From NCBI RefSeq assembly GCF_011386835.1, contig NC_088791.1:29672998-29736997 (forward strand): 64,000 nt of DNA, in the 5' to 3' direction. This DNA is from Chrysemys picta bellii. Its lineage: Eukaryota > Chordata > Testudines > Emydidae. The notes under the pieces were generated by a model. The model searched no databases. It was not told the origin of the DNA and saw only the letters and a list, made by a program, of their open reading frames with translations. Both the position numbers and the translations under genes were made by a program. Shown here one piece after another: positions 1 to 12,200 of this stretch. Within the stretch, counting starts at the first letter, position 1, and every line of letters begins with the position of its first letter.

Positions 1-191
1 CATAATTTTAGCCTATGTATAAATATATGTAGTGTATAACAAGCTTGTTCCAAAACTTGAAACATAATCACATGTAATAAAGTCCCTTATACAATGTATC
101 AGCATATCTACAACTGTCTTCGTATGCTGTACATCTGCATTCATCTTCTGTAGCTGAAAATCTGGTTGTTGGATGATGTGATTTGGGAGAA

Positions 192-215
192 TTAGAATTT
201 TGTTTCTGTTGGCAT
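192..215 (-). CDS. SLC26A3: SLC26A3 terminal coding exon with PDZ ligand
   Basis: Only 24 coding nt: the acceptor TTTCTTTCCACAG is followed by codons for MPTETKF and a TAA at 194-192. The human tail is VPVETKF, so the class I PDZ ligand ETKF is preserved; in mammals it binds NHERF-family scaffolds. The 3' UTR continues from 191 toward position 1; no AATAAA is visible on the minus strand before the edge. Confidence 0.92.
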   Translation of the reverse strand: MPTETKF

Positions 216-3200
216 CTGTGGAAAGAAACAAAGAAATAAATATCACTTCTGGATAAAGATGTTCTTATGTAACTATCTTTCACTAAGCTATACAGGAGGA
301 TTTTCCAATCTAAGAGCGCGCAAGGGGAGATGGGGTTTAACATTTCCAATCTCAATCATATTATCCTTAGTGGCAATTCTGCGGCCCACTATTTTGGGAA
401 TATTTCCCTCTCACTCCTTTACCGACTATCTTTCCCGCTGCCATCCCTCCAATCACAATTACAGTCAGACCCCTGGCCGTCAAATCCAGCAGCTATATCT
501 GGCATTTGGGTAAGTGAGAATAATGCTGTGCGGAAGAAGAGGTGAGGCGCTCACTAAGCACAACTCCTGACATCCTTGTTTGGGGCTCAGTCAATGAAAA
601 TTTTTAAGGGCAGGTGCAACCTGAAATCACCTGTCCTTAGCTGAGCCTGAGTGTGGAGCTTTCAGCCAAGCAGGTTTGAGCTCCATCCCCTTCCTATACA
701 GGCTCCAAGAGTAGAACTGCTCCAGCCCCAAGTTGTAGGAATATTCAAGGGCTGTGAACGCTTGGGAGGAGTGTTATGGTGAGGAGGGAGGGGGACAGAT
801 TCAGCATTGATAAGCAGTGCTTATCACATCAGCTGACCTCTCCCCATCTCCCAATGTGGAAGTGCATCTGCCTGTTGCCAGCCCAGAAGGCCATGGATAA
901 TTTGTCCTGGCTGGGCCATAAACCTCCCACTACGGCTGTTTATTTGCCTTAAATAAAGTGCCAGCTACCAATCAGTGAAAAAGTTAAACAAACTGGATAG
1001 CTCATGGGGATGGAGCCTTTTACACCAAGGGGTTACTTTCTGAGTCTGACCGAGGTGGTCTGTGATTGGACATTATCGTCCTCCTGTTGGTGACTCATGG
1101 GAAGCAAATTGACCATCTCAGTCCCCATGGCAGTGCTGAAACCATAGCCAGAACTGGCTACCTGTGAGCTCAGTGAGCCTGAAGAGTGAGTGGGCTTGGA
1201 GTCTGAGCAACACTCAGACCCCTAGAGGTGGGTACAGGAGACAATGCTTAACACTGTGAGGCCAGTGCCTGTGCTTTCTCTTCTCTCTGTTGTGTCCCGG
1301 GAGCTGGTGAGGCAGCACCTTTCACAAGTGCTTGACTTCAGCCTAAATGTGTTTAGAAAGTGAAAGCGCTGTTGATCTTCTGTTGCTGCTGACATGCAGG
1401 GGGGAAGGGAGGGGGGCGGCCTTACCGTGTACGCCCGGTTGCGTAATTCGCCGTTTGTATTGATAATATAATGATCACTGCTTCCCATCTCCTGTAGTGA
1501 ACAGAGGGACTCAGGGTTAGAAAATACCCTCTATTTCCCTCTCTTTTTAGCTAATTTCAAAGGTAATATTGCTCTAAAGACTCATAAAATGTAACTCTTG
1601 AGACTCTTGGCCATAGTGTTCCCTCTGTCTGTGCGGCTGGAGGGGACAGAGTCCTAGTGGCGCAGGGGTTGGTGTGGTGGAAGTGCATTCTCTGCGACAC
1701 TCTTCCTGCCCCTCCTTCCAGCCAACTCTGGTGGAGCTTGCTGTGCTCCACCGCCCTGTGGAAGCAGGATTGGGATGGGGGGTGGCGCTGCTCAGTCAAT
1801 GGCCTCATCTCTTGCTTGCCCTGCAGCATCCCATGCAGAAATCTAAGTGGAAATGAGGTCTTGTCTAAACACAAAAGTTGCACCAATTTAACTGACTCAG
1901 TTTAGAAGCTATTTAAATTGGTACCATTGGTGTGAACACCCTTCAGTTGGTTTAAGAGTGCCTCATATGGATTTAATTTGAGCTGATTCCTTACTGAATG
2001 AAGCTAAATTTAGATCAGCTACTTTTAAACTGATGTAAGAGGCCACACATGGGGCTTGCACCAATTTAATTACATCAGTTTCTAAACCGATTTAATTAAA
2101 TCAATACGACTCTTGAGTGTAGACAAGGCCTGAGAATCCAAATCCAAGCGTCATCTCCTCCCCTGAGTCCCTTCTGCAATTGCTGCTGTAGGGCAACCAT
2201 GGAGTACGGATCTCTGCAACCCTGGAGGAGCCAAGTTGCCAGCAGGGAGGGGAGATAGGCTGGTTCTCCAAGGACTTGGAAATTCCCTTTACTGTGGCTC
2301 CATCAGAGTGAAAGGCCACACCCCTGCCTTTATTACAGGCCTCTGAGCCCTGTCCTCTCAAGGTGATGGTTTCGGGGGAACTCCACTGCATGCAATTTCC
2401 TGGGCTTCCTGCATCCTCCATTGGGTGTCCTGGTAGGAGGGGATGACCCAGCCCCTTGAGACTATGTAAACAACTGCACTGTGAGCAATTTAAGGTGCAG
2501 GGCCTGCTCTAGGTTTTTTGCTGCCCCAAGCAAAAAAATTTTTGGCTGCCCCCCCCCCCCCACCCCAGCCCTGGGCTCACCCCCCTCCCCCAATTGCACC
2601 CTCCTGCTGCCCCAGCCCTGGGTCACTGGTAACTCGCTCCCAGGGCGGGTCATTCAGCAGGAATTTTGGATGTGCACAGAACACAGACAGGATTGGTTCC
2701 CATATGGTTACAGAACTGCAGTAAAGTGGAACAATTTTCAGCTTGTGTGACTGGAGGATATCTGGATGCATATTATAAGACTGTCCTACATAAATGAGGA
2801 AAAGCTGAGGTGCCTTTATTATTCTTTTGTTCCATTATTTGTTTCTATGGGGAATGCACTATCACGGTCTTCCTTTTAAACAAATAAAACTAAAACTTAA
2901 AAAAAAAAAAAAAAAAAAAGAAAGCAATGGCTGTTGAAAATAGTCCCAATCCTAGTAAACCACTGGGAAGCATTTCTTGCTCAATTTATTCTACTTTTTC
3001 TACAGCAAGTTACAGTGGATCAGTATATTTGATTTGGGGGAAATGAAGTAACAGCTGCCCAAATTGAGCTTGAGCACCCCTGAATTTTGAGGGTGTTCAG
3101 ATCTGGAAGGCAGGTACTAGATTCCCTTTCTGAATATTAGCTATATCTGGAAAGGAAAAGTCAATTTCTGCTTCCATGGTTCAGAAGTGGAAATCCTCCT

Positions 3201-6200
3201 AAGTGCCTGGTACTGTATCTAAAGCTGCCCAGGTCCAGAGCCTCCTCTCCCTTACTTTTCATTTTAAATTCTAGTGGGATCCACATACCTCCCTTGCTAG
3301 GCTTCAGATAGAGAGGTGCACCATCCATTTAGTCCCCCCAATTCCTTCTTTGGGGGAGAGCCCAGGGCTGGGGTGGCAGGTGGTGTGGGTGGGGGGGAAG
3401 AGCCCAGGGCTGGGGCAGCAGGGGGTGCGGGTGGGGGCCAGAGCTGAGGTGGCAGGAGGTGGGGGGGGGGGGGGAAAGCCCAGGACTGGGACAGCAGGGG
3501 AGTGCACGTGGGGGCCAGAGCTGGGGCTCCAGGGGGTGTGGGCAGGGGAGAGCCCAGAGCTGGGGCAGCAGGAGGGTGCAGGTGGGGGCCAGAGCTGGGG
3601 CGGCAGGGGGTGTGGGGGGGGGAGGAAGAGCCCAGGGCTGGGGCGGCAGGAGGTGCGGGTGGGGGGAGAGCCCAGGCCTGGGGCAGCAGAGGAGTGCAGG
3701 TGGGGGCCAGAGCTGGGGCAGCGGGGGGGGGAAAAACCTAGAGCTGGCTCTGTTCCTACCATTCACAGCAAGCTGCAGATTTCAGTTCCATACTCCTTTC
3801 CCACACCCTTTCCTGTTGCTAGTGGCCAAGGGAATGCTGGGAAATGTAGTTCGTTCCCTGCTCCAGGGCTGGCTCTATAGGCAGGGAGCTAACCAAGGAA
3901 CTACAGCTCCCAGGGCCTCCTGTTGGTTCTCAGCTCCCATGCTGGATTCTTGCGCCCCTTGCAAATCTGCCGCCCCAAGCAACTGCTTGCTTTGCTGGTG
4001 CCTAGAGCCGGCCCTGTTAAGGTGTTACTCCAGAGAAGAATGAACACGTAGCACAGTGGTTACCTTCATGGGTTTGAACTTTGGTGAGCAGGAGCCGTTC
4101 TTTTTTACCAAAATGTGTAAAACAGCATCGTGAATGCTGATGAAAAACATGGAGGGCTTAATCTCCTCATCAAAAAATGCACATCTTTCCAGCTTGTCCA
4201 GGAAGCCCTCTGCAGGGAAACAGAATCAAACCACAAACCAGTGACTGACAGGCCTGCAGTCATTAAGACAAAAATGAATTCTCAGCATATCCTTTGAATG
4301 AGCACACAGAATTTTCTAAGTGGGTTAGTTTGGCTGCCACAAGGCCTGATTCTCCACTGCCTTGCCCCTTTGGCATTTGCTGTGCTAAGTGGGCACCAAA
4401 CAGTACATTCTCAGCTGGTAGCATTTCACATCTATCTTTTGTGCACTTTGCACAGAAGTGATGATACAAGCTGCACAGGAGAGGAGAACTGGCCCTTGTT
4501 GTTTTGTCTCCTCATTTAGGCCCCATCCTGTGGTGCTTTATGCTAACTTGTAAGGGCCAAAAAGTTTACAAGCAGTGTGTGCGGGGTGGAGGTTAGGGGT
4601 TGGAGAAACCCTACCTATGGGCTCTATGTATCCTCTGCATCATGCATAAGACCTTCATGGCAGGTCTCCGCAGCACACTGCGGATGGGGCATGGGCAGTG
4701 TGTCCATGTACAGTCTGGCTCCATATGGCTGTAATTTTGCATAGCCAGTGTCCCCTATGCCTGCAATATTGGGACATGGTTGGTCTGTGTGGGTTCCTGA
4801 GGCTTCACTCTTAGTTTGAGTTCCCCAGCTACCTGTACAGCACATGTTTATGCAGGCTCCCTTTGCTGTCCCAGGGCTGGGAACTCACTAGCTTTCAGGG
4901 GGGAAGACAGAGAGAGCATAGACAGAGGTGATATTTTTTTATCCTTCTAAGTCTGAATATTCACAAGTGGACTGAACCTCACTCTGGTGGGGTGAGGGAA
5001 ATGGAAGGATGGGGAGATCTAAGATGGAGGAAACCATGAGGGTACAAAACCCTGAAAGGGGAAAAATGGACCCATGGGTATTTAGGGTGGGTGCAGATAT
5101 TTTTACACATCTGGGTCCCATTTCCTCTTATCCACCCTTGGTCACACTTACATGAAAGGCTGACTTTAGCCAGTAAAAGCTTTATCTCATTTCAAGTCTG
5201 TTTAGTTTGGCTTGTTGGTTTTAGTCAATTAAAGTCAGTACTGCTGATGCCTGCAAGACTCTTTTAATTTGAGTCTGACTAGATGCTTTTAAAGATTCTT
5301 TTAGTATAAAAATTTGGTTTGCCCCTTCTAATTGTGTGGGGAAAGCAGTGTGTTGCTAGAAGAGGCATAACTGATACACGGCGACGAGCAATTGGTTGCT
5401 TCAAACCAAGATTAACAGAAATGGAAGAACTTACCTTGTGCTCCCACAATATACACATCCACATCAACCCGGACGAAGTCTTTTAAAGTCTGTTAAACAG
5501 AAAGCAGGCATTCCTTAGAGACTAACTCTTTTGCCATGAACTCAACAGCAATGACAGTGATTGTCTACAGCAGGTGTACAGTACAGTTGTAAGATAGCAT
5601 TTGTATTTTGAGCACAAATAAATGGATTTAGGCTGCCATTGGAGTTAGTGACAAAATTTTCATTAACTTTAATGAGTGCAGAATAGGTTCTTTAGATTGA
5701 TGCTGGACTTTGAAGCCAACCTTCTTTTGTAAGATAAATTTAAAAAGTTTATAATAATATATTTTAAGAAAAGGATCAATATTAAATAATATTAAGAGCT
5801 GAAAATGAAAATCTTTGATGGAAAGACAATGCCCCAGTGTGGTAAAGCATCGTTGCTCCTATTTTATAGATGAAGAAACTGAGATTTCCAGAGTTAAAGG
5901 ACAGAATTTTCAAACATAAAGCTCAAACAGAACTGCAATTCCTACTAAAGTTAATGGAAGCTGTGGGTGCTCAGTTCATATGAAAATAAGGCTACTATAT
6001 AGGTGCCAAAGTGACTTGTCCAAGGCGACTATGGAAGTTGATGGCAGAAACAGGAACAGAACCAGGTGTTCTGATTCCCCGTTTTATGTTTAAAATCTGA
6101 GACCATGATTCATACCTTATTGCTGTAAAACGTCCAGAACTGTTATCTGGTCAAGAAAGGAGTGTATAGCCATTGATATAACTGACTGGAAAATTTAGAT

Positions 6201-9200
6201 GAAAATGAACAAAAATAGTTTTTATCAAAGTTTCCATGAAAAATCTAAACTTTTTTGTCAAAAAAATGAACACACCTAAGTTTTTGATGAAAACTCAACA
6301 TTTTCCATGGAAACCAGACACTTTTTGTGAAAAATTTCAGGTAGTTGCAAACCCAATTTTCTGTGGAAAAAAGGTTTTGATGGAAAATTTTCAACTAGCT
6401 CCAACTACTGAGTCTTTATGCAATCTATTACTGATCTCCTATGCACATACAGGTGTACCTTTAAGAAACATAGTACATTTACATTTTTTTCTACTTGTAA
6501 GCCCTGGCTAGTTGTTTCATGAAAGGTAATTTACCTGTTTGAGGACTCTCAAGGCAGAAACATCAAAAAATGATACTGCTGTGAAATCAAGAATGAGGCT
6601 GTGGATGTCAATTCTGGGCACGGTGATGTTGGGAGGAAGTTCTGCATTCCAGTCAATTTGAAATGGTAAGTCTGCCATGTTAGTGGGCTGATCCAGCTCC
6701 TCTATTTTATTGTTGTCCAATTCTTCATCAGAATCATTCAGACCATTAACAGTGCAAATAAAGGATTTCTGTATTAAAGAGAAGAAATGGCCACAGTAAA
6801 CATTACAGCCTCAGGTGTTGTCCAGCGATAAGAGCACACATTGATGTGTACACTTGAATAGTATACTGAGGCACTGGAGAGCTGAAGCCCTGATTGAATG
6901 CATCATCATTCACTACTTGTGCTTCACACTGGAAGGAATTCTACCTCCCTGTAGTTAGGAGCCATTTTGAAATTTCTGTTTTGTTCCAATTAATCAAGGA
7001 TTTAGCACATGCGCCATAGCCCCCTGAATGGTAAGACTCCTCTGACTTCAGTGGGCTTTGGGTCAGGCCCATAGAAAGTGTGAAGGATTTCTCCTCAGAG
7101 AAAACCAAGTACTAGTTGTGAGCAAACATTAACTATAGCTCAAAACTTTTTCTCCTTGTGATCTGGTTCTACAGTCTGAGGGCAAACAAAGATCGTTCTG
7201 AAGAGAAGAGAACTTTGCCTAACATTAAGGCTGCAGACCGTGGTCCAGGGTGTTTATATTAACAAGAAAGCAACAGAGGGTCCTGTGGCACCTTTGAGAC
7301 TAACAGAAGTATGGGGAGCATAAGCTTTCGTGGGTAAGAACCTCACTTCTTCAGATGGCATCTGAAGAAGTGAGGTTCTTACCCACGAAAGCTTATGCTC
7401 CCCATACTTCTGTTAGTCTCAAAGGTGCCACAGGACCCTCTGTTACTTTTTACAGATTCAGACTAACACGGCTACCCCTCTAATATATTAACAAGCTTAT
7501 TTTTTAAGCTTGTATTTAGTTTAACAAATGATAATATGTGGGAATACGTATCCAACCTTACATTATATTGACACGGGGGAGGGTTTCAAAGGCACAATGG
7601 GCAGTTAGGTACCCAAGCCCAGACCCTCAAAGCTATTTAGGTGCCTAATTCTGCCCTTTGAGGATTTGGGCCTCAGCTCCCACTGAAAGTCCATGAAAAT
7701 GAGATGCCTAAGGCCTGGTCTACACTGGGGGGAGAGGGGTGGGGATCGATCTAAGATACGCAACTTTAACTATGAGAATAGTGTAGCTGAAGTCGATGTA
7801 TCTTAGATCAAATTAAAATTACTTACTTTGCGGGATCGATGGCCACGGCTCCCCCATCGACTTTGCTTCCGCCTCTCGCCGAGCTGGAGTTCAGCAGTCG
7901 ACGGGAGAGCGATCGGGGATCGATTTATCGCGTCTACACTACATGCGATAAATCGATCCCCGATAGATCGATCACTACCCACCAATCCGGCAGGTAGTGT
8001 AGACATACCCTTTGTCTCCCATGTGCTTTGAAAATCTTTCCCCTAATTTATACCTCTCATCTCTGCTAGATAATAAGCTACATAATATAACACTTACAGG
8101 TGTCATTTGCAGCTCTCCTTTCTTCAGCATCTTTCTGATTTTCCTCAAAGCTTTATTGCGTTTGCGCAACACCCGCAATGGATTAAAACCAACCTGCAAA
8201 ATAACATCTTGATTAACATTCCAGATTTCTTTTTATACAAACAAAAAAAATTCCCAGTATCCTCAGATCTGAGAGAGAACTTGATATTATTCTAAAAAGT
8301 GATTAGTGCTAGTAGATTCTTGGAGAGTGACCAAGTTAAAAAAAACAACAACTCCAAACAAACCTTAAATGAATTCACTATTGTGAATTAAAATCAAGTA
8401 CAGAACTGTCTTGAGAAAGATAGTTTGTTGCGTTTAAGCAAATGCTATGAATCTCCGAACCAGATTCTCATCTCACTTACACTGGGGTAAATCTGAAGTT
8501 ATGCTTCTGGACACAGTGGTTCCATTGTTTAAAATGGATTAACATGGTGCAACTGAGATTAGTGTTGGGAATAGGCCATATCCCGCCTGATTGAATTGGC
8601 CTCGTTAGCACTAATCTCCCACTTGGTAAGCAACTCCATCTTTTCATGTGCTGTATATTTATACCTGCCTACTGTATTTTTCACTACATGCATCTAATGA
8701 AGTGGGTTCTAGACCACGAAAGCTTATGCCCAAATAAATTTGTTAGTCGCTAAGGTGCCACAAGGACTTCTCATTGTTTTTGTATTCATGGGTTTGCTGG
8801 TATGAATAAGGGGCCTGATGCAAAGCCCACTGAAACTAACGGCAAGGTTTAAAAGGCTTGGGCTTGTGTTTACTTGGTATTGCCTCAGCGCAGGTGGCTG
8901 GATGTGACCTCTCGAGGTCCCTGCCACCTCTACATTTCTATGATTCCATGTTCAGGGAGAGCAGGCCTTGGGCTTCAGTATCTCCAGTATTCTCATAGGA
9001 CTGGGATTATGTCATTGATAATGGCGTCACTGACCCTGAGGTTGTTCAAGGAATTATTCTCTCTGCAAGGCTAAATTGTCCACTCAGTTTGTCAATTATT
9101 TATTTTAAGACTGAACTACTCATTAATAATAATAAATAAATTACCCTGTCCTCATGTATTACTTCTATCAATGTAGAGGGAAGAGGCTGACTGTTGGGAA

Positions 9201-12200
9201 TGAAAGGTATAAGGAAACTGGGTTGCTGTGGAGGGCTAAACAGTAATGCTGATGATGAAAGGGGGATGTCTATTGTTTTTAAACAACACACCAGCCACCA
9301 AACATGTAATCAGTAAGATGTGGCCTATCATCCCTTATCACTTGGCTCGTGTGCTGTCACTTGCCCCCTTCTTCTGCCTGTCTTTTTAGACTATAAGATC
9401 TTTGGGGGAAAAATGTGTCTTACTCTATATCTGGGGAGCGCCTAGAATTTCTTGGTTTTACTGCATTTTAAATAGTAATAATAATACTATCCTCTTGTGT
9501 GTCCTGTGTGATTGTGGCCTTTTTTTTTTTCAGAGGGACTTTTAAGAAAATATATAATTACAGTAGAAGTTCAGCACAACTGTAAGATAGGCTGTCATTT
9601 TCTTTCTTACACACACACACACTCAGTATTTGAAATGAACGCTGAAGGCCAGGATGCCAACCAGAGTTTAAGATGGAAGCTAGCCTAAACATTTTTGTCT
9701 ATAGAGGTAATTAATGATAATAATGGTAATTGTAGTTGTATGTTTCTACTCTTTTTGGGCTCAGTTCTAGGCTAATTAAATCATAAACATGCTGAACGTG
9801 CAAGTTAATTATTATTGTTAATTATTAAGTTTTATTTATCTTTAATTTATTATGTAATTAGAATCATAGAATATCAGGGTTAGAAGGGACCTCCGGAGGT
9901 CATCTAGTCCAACCCCCTGCTCAAAGCAGGACGAATCCCCAACTAAATCCCCAAATGGCCCCCTCAAGGATTGAACTCACAACCCTGAGTTTAGCAGGGC
10001 AATGCTCAAACCACTGAGCTATCCCTCCCCTCTCCCCTTCAAATTCATTCATTTGAACTCAAAGTAATTCATTTAAAGTGATTGCCAAGAAAAAACTTAC
10101 AGAGGTGATAAGTTTCTCCTGAAAGAAGTCAATATTAGCAAAGAATATCGGGGCCGGACAGCTGAAAATCTTCACTCCCTCTGGCTCATATATCTACACA
10201 ACAAAGTAGGGGCGTTACTTACAAGTGTCTATTGCACAGAAATGCATGCAACAGATGATGTAAATAATATACAGGCTCTTACGTCTACATAATCCTTTCT
10301 GTTTTTGTAGATGTTGCTTCTTCCAACATTAGCCAAAAGAGTGCACTTTGGACTGCAAACAAATACAAATCAAGTTATTTATACATCATGCTGGAACATA
10401 ATGGAATGAACAATTGCTGTGGTCTTTAAAGTCTTATCTTGCTGTTGGAAAGCTGTACTGCCTTAATGGCTGATAAAATAAAATGATCTCAGCATTATGA
10501 TAATTGTACTGGTCATGTAATCAATCTAAGAGCCTTTTACTCTAAACTAAGAAAGAAAATTAACTATGAAAAGTAAATTCAAATGGGAGAAGAGTATCTA
10601 TATTGACAGAGTGCTGTAGCTTATTATGGGCCAGACTGTGACCCCCGTATTCTTACTGGCAAGCATTACGCACGTGAGTAATAATTAGAATAATACTTAG
10701 CTATATAAGAGCTAGGTATAATTATTATTATCTAGATTATATAGTCCCATTGAAGTGTGATTCACATGCCTTTTCTCATTAACAGGAAGCAGAACACAAC
10801 ATTCCCCTTGACTTATAATATTTAGTATCCAGAATTATCCCCTAGAATTGATTTTGAGTGCAAAGTTGCAGGCCACATTGAGGCTGGAAAATTTGGTCCT
10901 CTATGTTTTAAATGAGTTTATTTTCAACATGCAGTCTTGATAGGGTTTACGTTATATTCAACATTTACTTACAACTGTGTGCGGAACACTATGGTCAGGA
11001 GTTCAAATCCTATTGAAACTCCTAGTCCAATAGCAAGCCCCAGTATTACAGTACATAGGAAAGTCACAATCCATATCATCTGTAAAAAATATACACAATT
11101 TCAGATGTTAAATTACACTAGGAAGCAAGAGTATAAACACAGATAGGGAACCAGAAACTCCGGGTCTGATCTCGACTGTGCCTATGCTCTTGGGTAAAAA
11201 TCCTTCTTAGTTAACAGAACTGAGAGAGTGAGATTTACCAATCTCATGGGTGTGCTGGAAGGATAACTTAGTTAGTTAATGCTGGAAAGTCTTTTTGAAA
11301 CTGAATGCTGTATAATAGATGTGAAGTGCTGATATATTAAAAAAGCATGACTTTGTATACAAAACTAGTTGAATGCGCTTAAAAATATCTGGCAAAAGGA
11401 CAAGGTAGAATGTAAATCATGATATTGGGAAAGGTAATATTTGTGAATATAATCTTGTGTCGAGAGAGGAAAGTTTAGCTACTATGAATGTATTTAATTG
11501 AAAACTGGAAGTATTTAAATAATAATTATAAGAACACTTGGAATTTTTTATCACAGGCCTCAAAGTGTTTCATCATGCAGGGTAAAGATCCATATCCTCA
11601 TTTTCGAGCTGGAAAACACTGAGGCCCACAGTAGCTACGTAACACAAAAAGTGAGTGGCCCTGTTCGGCACCGAACCCAGATCTTCTGATTCTACGAGGT
11701 ATGCCTTGTCTACTGGCAATGCTGCCTTTCAGTCATTTCTTTAGCTTTATCATTAGCAGTAATTGCCAAGCTACACTGTAAGTGATGATTCATTTACATA
11801 GCTCTCATTGGCAGTAATGGGAGCTACATACATGTATTGAAGTGAAAATAGGTCCATAAATGTGTAGCCAACAGGCCACATATTTACCAATTTTTCTGTT
11901 ACTTCTTTATATAATTGATTTTGAATGGTGGGATTTTTTTAATGAAGAAGACTGATGAAATGGGTGAATGTGAAGATTAAAGAGAGAGAACTGAGCTAAA
12001 AGAGATGAGACTGAGTGAAAAAACATTTTAAAAAAATCTTGTATAAAAATAAAAATGCAGGTCAGAGATGTGTTCAATGCAGTAAAGCAAGGCAAATAAA
12101 CTCAATCTTTAAGAGAATTTGCAAAATAAATGCCTGTGCAATTGGATTTTATTCTTAAGTGTAAATTGGCTGCTACTTACACAGTCATATTTGTCCTTTT

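Larger units (their letters stand above)
2498..4016. mobile_element. Non-autonomous hAT element, 8-bp TSD TTAAGGTG
   Basis: It starts CAGGGCCTGCTCTAGG and ends CCTAGAGCCGGCCCTG, with TTAAGGTG repeated directly on both sides (2490-2497, 4017-4024). An 8-bp duplication with CAGGG-type ends is the hAT signature. It lies in the SLC26A3 intron between exons 18 and 19. Its interior contains a poly(A) tract and a G-rich minisatellite. No transposase is present. Confidence 0.88.

Noticed and set aside
3304..4043. Overlapping Pro-rich and Gly-rich open frames on both strands.
   Set aside because: Same cause: a G-rich minisatellite inside the hAT at 2498-4016.
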